Under the pieces are notes generated by a model. That model was given only the letters and a program-made list of their open reading frames with translations, searched no databases and was not told where the DNA came from. Below, piece by piece: positions 8,221 through 17,164 of a DNA stretch of 64,000 bases. The DNA lies in assembly GCF_026410085.1 (NCBI RefSeq), contig NZ_CP112866.1, positions 4,835,001-4,899,000 on the forward strand, read 5' to 3'. The position numbers and the translations under genes are program-made. The first letter of the stretch is position 1; every line of letters starts with the position of its first letter. This DNA is from Pseudomonas quebecensis (GTDB taxonomy: Bacteria > Pseudomonadota > Gammaproteobacteria > Pseudomonadales > Pseudomonadaceae).

Positions 8221-9745
8221 GCCGGTAACCTTTGGCGAACGCCCCCTGCGCATCGAAGACGTGCTGGCCCTGGCCAACCGTCAGGTACCTACCCAGCTGC
8301 AAAGCGACGCGGCCTATCGCCAGCGCATCGCCAAGGGCGCGCAGTTCCTCGACTCGCTGCTGGACAAGGAAGGCGTGATCTACGGCGTGACCACCGGCTA
8401 CGGCGACTCGTGCGTGGTGGCGGTGCCGTTGCAGCACGTCGAAGCCCTGCCCCGTCATCTGTATACCTTCCACGGCTGCGGCCTGGGGCAGTTACTCGAC
8501 GCCCAGGCCACCCGCGCCGTGCTGGCCGCGCGCTTGCAGTCGCTGTGCCACGGCGTGTCCGGGGTACGCGTTGAGTTACTGGAGCGTCTGCAAGCGTTTC
8601 TGGAACACGACGTGCTGCCGCTGATCCCGCAGGAAGGTTCGGTGGGCGCCAGCGGCGACCTGACGCCGCTGTCCTATGTGGCGGCGACGCTGTCCGGCGA
8701 ACGTGAGGTGCTGTTCCGTGGCGAACGCCGCGCGGCCGCCGATGTGCATCGCGAACTGGGTTGGCAACCGCTGGTGCTGCGCCCCAAGGAAGCCCTGGCC
8801 TTGATGAACGGCACCGCCGTAATGACCGGCCTGGCCTGCCTGGCGTTTGCCCGCGCCGACTATCTGCTGCAACTGGCCACGCGTATCACCGCGCTGAACG
8901 TGGTGGCGCTGCAAGGCAACCCCGAACACTTCGACGAGCGCCTGTTCGCCGCCAAGCCGCACCCGGGGCAGATGCAAGTCGCCGCCTGGCTGCGCAAGGA
9001 CTTGGCGATTGATGCACCCACCGCGCCGCTGCACCGCTTGCAGGATCGCTATTCGCTGCGCTGCGCTCCCCATGTGCTCGGCGTGCTGGCCGACAGCCTG
9101 AATTGGCTGCGTTCGTTTATCGAAATCGAGCTGAACAGCGCCAACGACAACCCGATCATCGACGCCGAGGAAGAACGCGTACTGCACGGTGGGCATTTTT
9201 ACGGCGGGCATATCGCCTTCGCCATGGACAGCCTCAAGACCCTGGTGGCCAACGTCGCCGACCTGCTCGACCGACAACTGGCCCTGCTGGTGGACGTGCG
9301 CTACAACCACGGCCTGCCGAGCAACCTGTCCGGCGCGCCGGCCGACCGCGCGATGATCAACCACGGCTTCAAGGCGGTGCAGATCGGCACCAGCGCCTGG
9401 ACCGCCGAAGCGTTGAAAAACACCATGCCGGCCAGCGTGTTCTCGCGCTCCACCGAATGCCACAACCAGGACAAAGTCAGCATGGGCACCATCGCCGCCC
9501 GCGATGCGATCCGCGTGCTGGAGCTGACCGAACAGGTCGCCGCCGCCACGCTGCTGGCCGCCAACCAGGGCGTGTGGCTGCGCGCCCAGGCCGACGACGC
9601 GCGCCCGCTGCCACCGGCGCTGGCGGCCATGCACGCAGAACTGACCCAAGACTTCCCACCGGTGATCGAAGACCGCGCCCTGGAAGGCGAGCTGCGCCTG
9701 TGTCTGCAACGCATCGCCGAACAACATTGGAGGCTGCATGCGTAG
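8204..9745 (+). CDS. Aromatic amino acid ammonia-lyase (MIO family: HAL/PAL/TAL-like)
   Basis: This 513-residue lyase has the Ala-Ser-Gly triad (149-151, in GSVGASGDLTPLSY) that cyclises to the MIO cofactor and the catalytic tyrosine Tyr60 in IYGVTTGYGDS. In the cluster it should remove ammonia from an aromatic amino acid to give a cinnamic or coumaric acid starter for the polyene. At the specificity position, where TAL has His-Leu, PAL Phe-Leu and HAL Ser-His, this protein has Phe89-His90, so the substrate cannot be read off directly. There are no other histidine-utilisation genes nearby, which argues against a catabolic HutH. It overlaps the upstream gene by 17 bases. Confidence 0.88.
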   Translation: MTTHLEPVTFGERPLRIEDVLALANRQVPTQLQSDAAYRQRIAKGAQFLDSLLDKEGVIYGVTTGYGDSCVVAVPLQHVEALPRHLYTFHGCGLGQLLDAQATRAVLAARLQSLCHGVSGVRVELLERLQAFLEHDVLPLIPQEGSVGASGDLTPLSYVAATLSGEREVLFRGERRAAADVHRELGWQPLVLRPKEALALMNGTAVMTGLACLAFARADYLLQLATRITALNVVALQGNPEHFDERLFAAKPHPGQMQVAAWLRKDLAIDAPTAPLHRLQDRYSLRCAPHVLGVLADSLNWLRSFIEIELNSANDNPIIDAEEERVLHGGHFYGGHIAFAMDSLKTLVANVADLLDRQLALLVDVRYNHGLPSNLSGAPADRAMINHGFKAVQIGTSAWTAEALKNTMPASVFSRSTECHNQDKVSMGTIAARDAIRVLELTEQVAAATLLAANQGVWLRAQADDARPLPPALAAMHAELTQDFPPVIEDRALEGELRLCLQRIAEQHWRLHA

Positions 9746-10163
9746 TCAGGGCGTGTTGCACTGCGACACCGAGATCCTCGTGCCGTTTTTCGATGTCGAC
9801 ACCATGCACGTGGTGTGGCACGGGCACTATGTGAAATACCTGGAAGTGGCGCGCTGCGCGCTGCTGGACAAGATCGGCCACAACTACACGCACATGCTCG
9901 ACTCGGGCTATGCCTGGCCGGTCATCGACATGCAACTGCGCTATGTGCGGGGGGCGGTGTTCGGCCAGACCCTCAATGTGCGCGCCAGCCTGGTGGAATG
10001 GGAGAACCGCTTGAAGGTCAACTACCTGATTACCGACCGGGCCAGCGGCGAGCGCCTGACCCGCGCCAGCACCGTGCAGGTGGCGGTAGAAATCGCCACT
10101 CGCGAGATGCAGCTGGCGTCCCCCAAAGTCTTCACCGACGCCGTCGACAGGGCCTTGTCATGA
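9738..10163 (+). CDS. YbgC-type 4-hydroxybenzoyl-CoA thioesterase family protein (APE cluster)
   Basis: This 141-residue hot-dog thioesterase carries the family signature FFDVDTMHVVWHGHYVKYLE, with Asp19 as the likely catalytic acid and an EVAR segment after it. It probably releases or edits acyl-ACP or acyl-CoA intermediates, as proposed for the thioesterase of APE clusters (ApeK-like). It overlaps the ammonia-lyase by 8 bases and the LolA-like gene by ATGA. The precise substrate is unknown. Confidence 0.85.
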   Translation: MRSQGVLHCDTEILVPFFDVDTMHVVWHGHYVKYLEVARCALLDKIGHNYTHMLDSGYAWPVIDMQLRYVRGAVFGQTLNVRASLVEWENRLKVNYLITDRASGERLTRASTVQVAVEIATREMQLASPKVFTDAVDRALS

Positions 10164-10750
10164 AACTGATCACCTTCCTCGGCGCATTGCTGCTGTCGCT
10201 TCAAGCCCAGGCCTTCGACCTGCAGCAACTCAGCGACCAGTTGGCCAAACCCTCGGTGATTCACGGCAGCTTCACCCAGGAAAAACACCTGCGCGCCCTG
10301 CCGCAGCCGTTGGTCAGCAAAGGCACCTTCGTCCTGGCCAAGAACCACGGCTTGCTATGGCTGCTCAAGACGCCGTTGCAACAGGATTACCGCATCAGCG
10401 CCCAAGGCATCGCCCGCCGTGATGCCAATGGCTGGCAGTTGCTGCCGAACAAGAGCGCCGGCGCCGAGCAGAATCGTTTGTTCCTCGCCGTGCTGCAAGG
10501 CGACAGCAGTGGCTTGCAACGTGACTTCGAGCTGCAACTGCAAGGCGAGGCCACGCAGTGGAAGCTCACGCTGATCCCGCGCTCGCTGCTGCTCAAGCAA
10601 GTGTTCACCCGGATCAACATCGAGGGTGGCGCGCTGGTGCAAACCATCGAACTGCTGGAAACCCAGGGCGACAGTACCGTATTGCGTATGCAGGACAGCA
10701 CCGCCGATCAACCTTTGAGCGATGCGGAGCAACACGATTTTGCCCAGTGA
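10160..10750 (+). CDS. LolA-like periplasmic lipid/lipoprotein carrier (APE cluster)
   Basis: This 196-residue protein has a Sec signal peptide ending at about residue 18 (LLSLQAQA, then FDLQQ) and a LolA-like body with GSFTQEK and the repeated amphipathic strands of that fold. LolA carries lipoproteins through the periplasm; this cluster paralogue more likely carries the aryl-polyene lipid between the MMPL exporter and the outer membrane. The ATG at 10160 overlaps the thioesterase stop by ATGA. The 3' end overlaps the MMPL gene by 29 bases. Confidence 0.84.
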   Translation: MKLITFLGALLLSLQAQAFDLQQLSDQLAKPSVIHGSFTQEKHLRALPQPLVSKGTFVLAKNHGLLWLLKTPLQQDYRISAQGIARRDANGWQLLPNKSAGAEQNRLFLAVLQGDSSGLQRDFELQLQGEATQWKLTLIPRSLLLKQVFTRINIEGGALVQTIELLETQGDSTVLRMQDSTADQPLSDAEQHDFAQ

Positions 10751-13052
10751 GCGCCAGCTGCCGCGCCTGTTCCTGATCCTGCTGGTGGCCGTGCTGGCCC
10801 TGGCCGGCTGGCAGTGGCGCCACGGCGCGCCACTGTCGGCCAACCTGATGGAGCTGGTGCCCGGCAGCACGCCGAATGCTCTGGAGCAGCAGGCCGAGCA
10901 GCGCATGCAGGAGCCGCTGAACCGCGAGATGCTGGTACTGGTGGGCCACACCGACCGCCAGCAGGCGGTGGCCGTGGCCCGGCAATTGGGCGAACGCTGG
11001 CAGGCCAGCGGCCTGTTCGAAAAGGTGCAGTGGAACCTGCAGGCCGATCTACCGGCGCTGCGCGAGCAACTGCTGCGCGGACGCCTGGCGATGCTGTCGG
11101 CCAAGGACCGCGCGCAACTGATCGAGCATCCCGACGCTTTCATCCAGCAGCGTGTGCAAGCGCTGTTCGACCCCTTCAACGGCTTCAGCCTGGTGCCCAG
11201 CCAGGAGGATTGGCTGGGCCTGACCGGGCGCATCCAGAACAGCCAACCGCAACGTGGCGCGGTGCAGTTGGATATCGGCAGCGGTGCGCTGATTGCCGAT
11301 GCCGACGGCAAGAGCTGGGTGCTGCTGCGCGCGCGCACCACCGGCAACGCCTTCGATATGCACCTGCCACTGCGCGTGGCGGACCTGCTCCAGGCCAGCC
11401 GCGCCGAGGCCGACGCACAGGGCGCGCAATTGCTGGCCGCCAGCGGCCTGCTGTACGCCGCCAACGGTCAGCAACAGGCCACTCGCGAAATCACCTGGGT
11501 TGGCGGCGGCGCGACCGTAGGCATTCTGTTGCTGCTGTTGCTGGCGTTCCGGCGCTGGCGCGTGCTGCTGGCGTTCGTGCCGGTACTGGTGGGCATGCTG
11601 TTCGGCGCGGTGGCCTGTGTGGCGCTGTTCGGCCATATGCATGTGATGACGCTGGTGCTGGGCTCGAGCCTGATCGGCGTGGCGGTGGATTACCCGCTGC
11701 ACTACTTGTCCAAGAGTTGGAGCCTGCAACCGTGGCGCAGCTGGCCGGCGCTGCGCCTGACGTTACCGGGGCTGAGCCTGAGCCTGGCGACCAGTTGCAT
11801 CGGCTACCTGGCGCTGGCCTGGACGCCGTTCCCGGCACTGACCCAGATCGCTGTGTTCTCCGCCGCCGGGCTGGTGGGGGCGTACCTGTCGGCGGTGTGC
11901 CTGTTGCCGGCGCTGCTCAACGGCGTCGAACTGCGCCCGGCGCACTGGCCGTTGCGCATCGCCGAACGTCTATGGCAGCTGCGCGCCGCGTTGCTCAAGC
12001 GCGTCCCCAGTGCGGTGTTACTGGCGTTGGTGCTGCTGTTCTGCGCCGGTGGCCTGTGGCAGTTGAATACCAAGAACGACATTCGCCAATGGATCGGCGC
12101 GCCGCCGCAGTTGCTACAGGAGGCCCAGGCCGTGGCGCGCATCACCGGGTTCCAGCCCACCAGCCAGTTCTTTCTGGTGCGCGCGCCGGACCAGCCCCAG
12201 TTGCTGGAGCGCCTGGACACCCTGGGCCAGCGTCTGGATCAATTGGTGAACACGGGCAAACTACAGGGCTACCTGGCACTCAACCAATTGGTCAGCCGCC
12301 CCGCCGAGCAACAGCAGGTGCGCGACGCATTGAACCGCCTGCCCCAGCATTGGCAGCCGCTGCTGGACCTCGGCGTGCCCGCCAGTGCCCTGCAGGCGGA
12401 AATCGCACAACTGCAGGCGCTGCCCACCGAAGACATCGACGCCGCACTGGCGGGCCCGCTGGCCGAACCCTGGCGCACACTGTGGCTGGGGCCGGTGGAC
12501 GGCGGCGTGGCGGCGATGGTCAGCCTGCAAGGCTTGAACAACCCGGCGTTGCTGCACGCTCAGGCGGCGGACCTGCCGGGCGTGCAACTGGTGGATCGCC
12601 TGGGCGACCTGAACCGGGTGTTCGCCGCCACGCAGATCAGCGCCGCCGAATTGAAGCTGCTGTCGTGCGGGTTGATCGTCCTGCTGCTCATCATGCCGTT
12701 TGGTGTCGGCGGTGCCTTGCGCATCGTCGCACTGCCGCTGCTGGCCGCGCTGTGCAGCCTGGCCAGCCTCGGTTGGCTGGGCCAGCCGCTGACGCTGTTC
12801 AGCCTGTTCGGCCTGCTGCTGGTCACGGCGATCAGTGTCGACTACGCGATCCTGATGCGCGAACAGATCGGCGGCGCGGCGGTCAGCCTGCTGGGTACAC
12901 TGCTGGCGGCGCTGACGACATGGCTATCGTTTGGTCTGCTGGCGGTGTCGAGTACACCGGCGGTGAGTAATTTCGGTCTATCGGTCAGCCTGGGCCTGGC
13001 GTTCAGCTTTATGCTGGCGCCCTGGGCCGGCCAACAGAAACATGCCTTATGA
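10722..13052 (+). CDS. MMPL/RND-type exporter of the APE cluster
   Basis: This 776-residue inner-membrane protein has the MMPL layout: one N-terminal membrane helix (about residues 15-30), a long periplasmic domain, a block of five or so helices (about 255-400), another helix near 430, a second periplasmic domain, and a final block (about 640-770). It probably exports the polyene lipid using the proton gradient and hands it to the LolA-like protein encoded just before it. The ATG at 10722 lies inside the LolA-like gene; an in-frame TTG at 10740 is an alternative. Confidence 0.86.
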   Translation: MRSNTILPSERQLPRLFLILLVAVLALAGWQWRHGAPLSANLMELVPGSTPNALEQQAEQRMQEPLNREMLVLVGHTDRQQAVAVARQLGERWQASGLFEKVQWNLQADLPALREQLLRGRLAMLSAKDRAQLIEHPDAFIQQRVQALFDPFNGFSLVPSQEDWLGLTGRIQNSQPQRGAVQLDIGSGALIADADGKSWVLLRARTTGNAFDMHLPLRVADLLQASRAEADAQGAQLLAASGLLYAANGQQQATREITWVGGGATVGILLLLLLAFRRWRVLLAFVPVLVGMLFGAVACVALFGHMHVMTLVLGSSLIGVAVDYPLHYLSKSWSLQPWRSWPALRLTLPGLSLSLATSCIGYLALAWTPFPALTQIAVFSAAGLVGAYLSAVCLLPALLNGVELRPAHWPLRIAERLWQLRAALLKRVPSAVLLALVLLFCAGGLWQLNTKNDIRQWIGAPPQLLQEAQAVARITGFQPTSQFFLVRAPDQPQLLERLDTLGQRLDQLVNTGKLQGYLALNQLVSRPAEQQQVRDALNRLPQHWQPLLDLGVPASALQAEIAQLQALPTEDIDAALAGPLAEPWRTLWLGPVDGGVAAMVSLQGLNNPALLHAQAADLPGVQLVDRLGDLNRVFAATQISAAELKLLSCGLIVLLLIMPFGVGGALRIVALPLLAALCSLASLGWLGQPLTLFSLFGLLLVTAISVDYAILMREQIGGAAVSLLGTLLAALTTWLSFGLLAVSSTPAVSNFGLSVSLGLAFSFMLAPWAGQQKHAL

Positions 13053-13085
13053 ATGTGATTATCGCCCATGCGGCAAGGAGCCCTC

Positions 13086-14333
13086 GTGCCCACAGTTGAA
13101 ATGGAACGTCGCCAGGTCGTGGTGATCGGTGCCGGCCCGTCCGGCGCTATCGCCGCCGCGCTGCTCAAACGCAAGGGGCATGACGTATTGATCATCGAGC
13201 GCCAGCACTTTCCGCGATTCTCGATCGGTGAAAGCCTGCTGTCCCACTGCATCGATTTCATCGAAGAGGCCGGCATGCTGGACGCCGTGCAGGCAGCAGG
13301 TTTCCAACTGAAAACCGGTGCCGCGTTCGCCTGGGGCGAGCGCTACAGCGCCTTCGATTTCAGCGATACGTTCAGCGATGGCAAGCCCACCACGTTCCAG
13401 GTGCAGCGCGGCGAGTTCGACAAGTTGCTGGCCGACCAGGCCGAACTGCAGGGTGTGGATATCCGCTACGGCGAAACCATCGTCGGCGTGGACTTCAAAG
13501 GTGACTGCCGTTACTTGCATGTGCGTCGCGAGAACGGCAGCGAGTACCACCTCAAGGCCAAGTTCGTGCTCGATGCCAGCGGCTACGGCCGCGTGCTGCC
13601 GCGCCTGCTGGACCTGGAAGCTCCGTCGAATTTTCCGGTGCGTCAGGCGGTGTTCACCCACGTCGAAGACCGCATCGAACACCCAGGCTTCGACCGCACC
13701 AAGATCCTCGTGACCACCCATCCCACCCAGCGCGACATCTGGTTCTGGACCATACCGTTCAGCAACGGCCGCTGCTCGGTGGGGGTGGTTGCGGCCAAGG
13801 AGCATTTCGACACCCGTGGCGATGATCTGGACGCTTGCCTGCGCGGCTTTATCGCCGAAACGCCGAGCCTGGCCGGCGTGCTGCAAAACGCTGTGTGGGA
13901 TACGCCGGCGCGCAGCATCGGCGGCTACTCGGCGAACGTCACGACCTTGCACGGCCCGGGCTTTGCGCTGTTGGGCAACGCAGCGGAATTCCTCGACCCG
14001 GTGTTCTCCTCCGGTGTGACCATCGCCATGCGCTCGGCCAGCATGGCCGCCGGCGTGCTGCACCGCCAGTTGAGCGGCGAGACGGTGGATTGGCAGACCG
14101 AATTCGCCGCGCCCCTCAAGCGCGGCGTCGATACTTTCCGTTGCTACGTCGAAGGCTGGTACGCCGGGACGTTCCAGGATGTAATTTTCCATCCCGGCAG
14201 CGCCCCGGAGATTCGCCGCATGATCAGCTCGATCCTTGCCGGCTATGCATGGGACGAGCGCAACCCGTTTGTCAGCGAGCCCAAGCGACGCTTGCGGATG
14301 TTGTCGGAAATCTGTGCGAGTGAGCCGGTATGA
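13086..14333 (+). CDS. Flavin-dependent halogenase-like FAD oxidoreductase (APE cluster)
   Basis: This 415-residue flavoprotein has the FAD-binding GAGPSG (residues 15-20), the SIGESLL block (46-52) found in halogenases acting on carrier-bound or phenolic substrates, a lysine at position 76 in QLKTGAAF where those enzymes keep a catalytic Lys, and the full W-x-W-x-I-P signature (Trp219 to Pro224, WFWTIP). The start is the GTG at 13086, because AAGGAG (13075-13080) lies 5 bases upstream; the ATG at 13068 precedes that site and is rejected. It may halogenate the aryl head. Other enzymes of this fold are plain monooxygenases, so activity is unproven. No flavin reductase gene is nearby. Confidence 0.8.
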   Translation: MPTVEMERRQVVVIGAGPSGAIAAALLKRKGHDVLIIERQHFPRFSIGESLLSHCIDFIEEAGMLDAVQAAGFQLKTGAAFAWGERYSAFDFSDTFSDGKPTTFQVQRGEFDKLLADQAELQGVDIRYGETIVGVDFKGDCRYLHVRRENGSEYHLKAKFVLDASGYGRVLPRLLDLEAPSNFPVRQAVFTHVEDRIEHPGFDRTKILVTTHPTQRDIWFWTIPFSNGRCSVGVVAAKEHFDTRGDDLDACLRGFIAETPSLAGVLQNAVWDTPARSIGGYSANVTTLHGPGFALLGNAAEFLDPVFSSGVTIAMRSASMAAGVLHRQLSGETVDWQTEFAAPLKRGVDTFRCYVEGWYAGTFQDVIFHPGSAPEIRRMISSILAGYAWDERNPFVSEPKRRLRMLSEICASEPV

Positions 14334-15064
14334 GTACGCCCTACCTGAGCAAAAACTACGTCGAGGAAACCCGCTTCGGCCTGTGGTTCCTGCGCAGCCA
14401 CACCTGGCAACACTACGTGCTGCGCGTGGCCATCAACGACCTGCGCGGCCTGTTCAGCGAGCCGCTGCCCCAGGCGCCGGTGCTGCTGGACGCCGGTTGC
14501 GGTCAGGGCAAATCGTTCACCCTGCTGCAGCAAGCGTTTGCACCGGCGCGCCTGATCGGCCTGGATGCCGACCCCCACAGTTTGCAGATGAGCCAGGTCG
14601 AAGCCGAGCGCCAGGACCTGAACGTCGAGCTGATCGGCAGCGATTGCGCCACCCTCGACATGGCCGACGACAGCGTCGACCTGCTGTTCTGCCACCAGAC
14701 CTTTCACCACCTGGTGGAACAGCACCGTGCGCTGCAAGAGTTCTACCGGGTGCTCAAACCCGGCGGCTACCTGTTGTTTGCCGAATCCACCGAAGCCTAT
14801 ATCGACACCTGGGTGATCCGGTGGCTGTTCCGCCACCCCATGCACGTGCAGAAAAGCGCCGAAGAATACCTGGCGATGCTGCGCGAGCAAGGCTTTGAGT
14901 TTGGCCCGCAGAACGTTTCATACCCCTACCTGTGGTGGAGCCGCTCGAAGGATTTCGGCCTGCTCGAACGCCTGCGCCTGCGCCGGCCGAAACCGGTGGG
15001 CCAGCGCGAAGAAACCCTGGTCAACTGCGTGGCGCGCAAACCCTTGGCGAGCGTTGCGCCATGA
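14330..15064 (+). CDS. Class I SAM-dependent methyltransferase (APE cluster)
   Basis: This 244-residue Rossmann-fold methyltransferase has SAM motif I LLDAGCGQG (residues 52-60), an acidic IGLDAD at the end of strand 2, and the post-motif CHQTFHHL and LKPGGYLLF. In APE products the aryl ring is often methylated or methoxylated, and a methyltransferase of this type (compare ApeB) is the candidate enzyme. The acceptor atom (C or O) cannot be deduced. It overlaps both neighbours by ATGA. Confidence 0.86.
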   Translation: MSTPYLSKNYVEETRFGLWFLRSHTWQHYVLRVAINDLRGLFSEPLPQAPVLLDAGCGQGKSFTLLQQAFAPARLIGLDADPHSLQMSQVEAERQDLNVELIGSDCATLDMADDSVDLLFCHQTFHHLVEQHRALQEFYRVLKPGGYLLFAESTEAYIDTWVIRWLFRHPMHVQKSAEEYLAMLREQGFEFGPQNVSYPYLWWSRSKDFGLLERLRLRRPKPVGQREETLVNCVARKPLASVAP

Positions 15065-15543
15065 TCCGCGCGTTATTGATCGGTTGCCTGTTGCTGCTCA
15101 GCGCCTGCGCCAGCCAGCCGCCGCTGCCCGCGACCACCCCGCGCCTGCCGCTGCCGCTGCAACTGCATGTGCAACGCCTGGCGGACGGCCAGACCCAGGA
15201 TTGGCTGCTGGTGGTGCAACGCGAAGGCGCCGCATTGCGCTGGTCGATGATGGACCCGCTGGGTATTCCCCAGGCCCGGCAGAAACTGGTCGACGGCCAG
15301 TGGCAGGCCGATGGCTTGCTGCCGCCCAACCCGCAGGCGCGTGAGCTGTTCGCCGCGCTGTTATTTGCCCTGACGTCGGCGGATGAGGTGGGCGCGCTGT
15401 ACCCCAGCGCCCAGGCGCGGGACCTGACGCGCACCCTGCCGGGCCATTGGCAGATCGTGTACCAGTCTTCCGAAGTATTCAGCGTGAACATCGCGGGGCA
15501 GCCTTTGAGCTACCGCATCACGCCGCTTGGAGCCGCCCGATGA
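15061..15543 (+). CDS. DUF3261-like outer-membrane lipoprotein of the APE cluster
   Basis: This 160-residue lipoprotein has a short signal and the lipobox LLSAC, with Cys16 as the lipidation site; the residues after Cys (Ala-Ser) do not include the Asp+2 retention signal, so sorting to the outer membrane is likely. The body resembles the DUF3261 proteins linked to APE clusters (compare ApeN). By its place it may receive the polyene lipid at the outer membrane, much as LolB does for lipoproteins; that role is inference. The ATG overlaps the methyltransferase stop by ATGA. Confidence 0.82.
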   Translation: MIRALLIGCLLLLSACASQPPLPATTPRLPLPLQLHVQRLADGQTQDWLLVVQREGAALRWSMMDPLGIPQARQKLVDGQWQADGLLPPNPQARELFAALLFALTSADEVGALYPSAQARDLTRTLPGHWQIVYQSSEVFSVNIAGQPLSYRITPLGAAR

Positions 15544-16706
15544 GCGCCTACCTGAACGCCCTCGGCCTGATCTGCGCCCTTGGCCGAGGCCAGGCCGAAG
15601 TCAGCCGCAACCTGTTCGCCGGCGATTGCTCGGGCATGCGCGCCGAAAGTGGCTGGGTGCCGGAACGCGTATTGCCGGTGGGCGGCGTGCAGGGTGAGCT
15701 GGCGCGTATCCCGGTTGAACTGGGCCAGCAAAGCAGCCGCAACAATCAACTGTTGCTGGAAGCGGCGTTGCAGATCGAGGACGAGATTCGCCAGGCCATC
15801 CACACCTACGGCACCTCGCGCGTGGGCGTGGTGCTCGGCACCAGTACTTCGGGCATCGATGAGGCCAGTCGTGGCATCGCCGAGTACCTGCGTGACAACC
15901 ACTTCCCCGGCACCTATGACTATCAGCAACAGGAACTCAGCGCGCCGGCAAATTTCCTCGCCGACTGGTTGCAACTGAGCGGCCCGGCCTATGTGATTTC
16001 CACCGCCTGCACCTCCAGCGCCCGTGCGCTGATGAGTGCCCGGCGCCTGCTGGACCTGGGCCTGTGCGACGCGGTGATCTGCGGCGGCGTGGACAGCCTG
16101 TGCAAGCTGACCCTCAACGGTTTCAGCGCGCTGGAAGCGGTATCCGACACGCGCTGCAACCCGTTTTCGCGCAACCGCGACGGCATCAATATCGGTGAAG
16201 CGGCCGTGCTGTTCCTGATGAGCAGGCAACCGGCGCCCATCGCCCTGTTGGGCAGCGGCGCCAGTTGCGATGCGCACCATATTTCCGCGCCGGAGCCGAG
16301 CGGCAAGGGCGCGTTGCAGGCGATGCGCAAGGCCTTGGCCAGCGCAAAACTGATGCCTGAGCAGATCGGCTACCTGAACCTGCATGGCACCGCTACCCAG
16401 CACAACGACGCCATGGAAAGCCTGGCAGTCGCCAGCCTGTTCCCCGCCGGCGTGACCTGCTCGTCGACCAAACCCATGAGCGGCCATACCCTGGGCGCCG
16501 CCGGCGCGCTGGAAGCCGCGTTCTGCTGGCTGAGCCTGCGCCACGGCCAGGTGCCACCGCATGTGTGGGACGGCGAGGCCGACCCTGTGCTCCCGGCCTT
16601 GCAATGGGCGCGTGTCGGCGAACCTTTGGAGAAAAACTGCCTGATGAGCAACTCGTTTGCCTTCGGCGGCAACAACGTCAGCCTGATTATCGGAGAGGCC
16701 CCATGA
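15540..16706 (+). CDS. Beta-ketoacyl-ACP synthase (ApeO-like elongating ketosynthase)
   Basis: This 388-residue KAS I/II-type condensing enzyme keeps the full Cys-His-His triad: Cys157 in ISTACTSS, His282 in NLHGTATQHND and His316 in PMSGHTLGAAG. It should condense malonyl-ACP with the growing polyenoyl chain. It is shorter than FabF and differs from the second ketosynthase of this operon. The likely partner is the half-size ketosynthase-like protein at 2340, giving a heterodimer as described for the APE type II synthase. It overlaps the neighbours by ATGA on both sides. Confidence 0.9.
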   Translation: MSAYLNALGLICALGRGQAEVSRNLFAGDCSGMRAESGWVPERVLPVGGVQGELARIPVELGQQSSRNNQLLLEAALQIEDEIRQAIHTYGTSRVGVVLGTSTSGIDEASRGIAEYLRDNHFPGTYDYQQQELSAPANFLADWLQLSGPAYVISTACTSSARALMSARRLLDLGLCDAVICGGVDSLCKLTLNGFSALEAVSDTRCNPFSRNRDGINIGEAAVLFLMSRQPAPIALLGSGASCDAHHISAPEPSGKGALQAMRKALASAKLMPEQIGYLNLHGTATQHNDAMESLAVASLFPAGVTCSSTKPMSGHTLGAAGALEAAFCWLSLRHGQVPPHVWDGEADPVLPALQWARVGEPLEKNCLMSNSFAFGGNNVSLIIGEAP

Positions 16707-17164
16707 TCGATTGGCCACTCGCCGAACTGATCCCCCACGCGGGCGACATGATCCTGATCGACCAGGTGCTGTCGTTCGACGAAGAACAGATTCACACCCG
16801 CGCCACCGTCAAGCCCGGTGGCCTGTTCAACCGCCCTGACGGCAGCCTGCCGGCCTGGGTCGGCATCGAACTGATGGCCCAGAGCGTCGCCGCCTACGCC
16901 GGCTGCCACGCCCGCCGCAAAGGCGAGCCGGTGGCGTTGGGCTTCCTGCTGGGCACGCGTAAGTTCGAGTGCAACGTCGAGCACTTCCCGGCCGGCGCCG
17001 AGCTGAGCATCCACGGCCTGCGGTCGCTGGAAGACGACAACGGCATGGGTGTGTTCGAATGCCACCTGCGCGGCGACGGGTTCCACGCCAGCGCGCGCTT
17101 GAACGTATTTCGACCGCCCCAGGCGGCCGCCTATTTAGATGAATCGAAGGACGAAACGCCATGA
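16703..17164 (+). CDS. APE-cluster 3-hydroxyacyl-ACP dehydratase-like hot-dog protein (ApeP-like)
   Basis: This 153-residue protein belongs to the predicted 3-hydroxyacyl-ACP dehydratase group found in APE clusters. It has LIPHAGDMILID at the N terminus (His12) and VGIELMAQS (Glu56), in place of the standard GHFP of FabZ. As a second dehydratase beside the C-terminal domain of the ligase fusion, it may form the heteromeric dehydratase described for the APE pathway (ApeI with ApeP). It overlaps the ketosynthase by ATGA and the ketoreductase by 4 bases. Confidence 0.85.
   Translation: MIDWPLAELIPHAGDMILIDQVLSFDEEQIHTRATVKPGGLFNRPDGSLPAWVGIELMAQSVAAYAGCHARRKGEPVALGFLLGTRKFECNVEHFPAGAELSIHGLRSLEDDNGMGVFECHLRGDGFHASARLNVFRPPQAAAYLDESKDETP

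Noticed and set aside
8204-9745. A catabolic histidase (HutH) gene
   Set aside because: No hutU, hutI, hutG or hutC is nearby; the gene overlaps biosynthetic genes on both sides and its specificity pair differs from HAL.
13068-13085. ATG at 13068 as the start of the halogenase-like gene
   Set aside because: The best ribosome site (AAGGAG, 13075-13080) lies after this ATG and 5 bases before the GTG at 13086.
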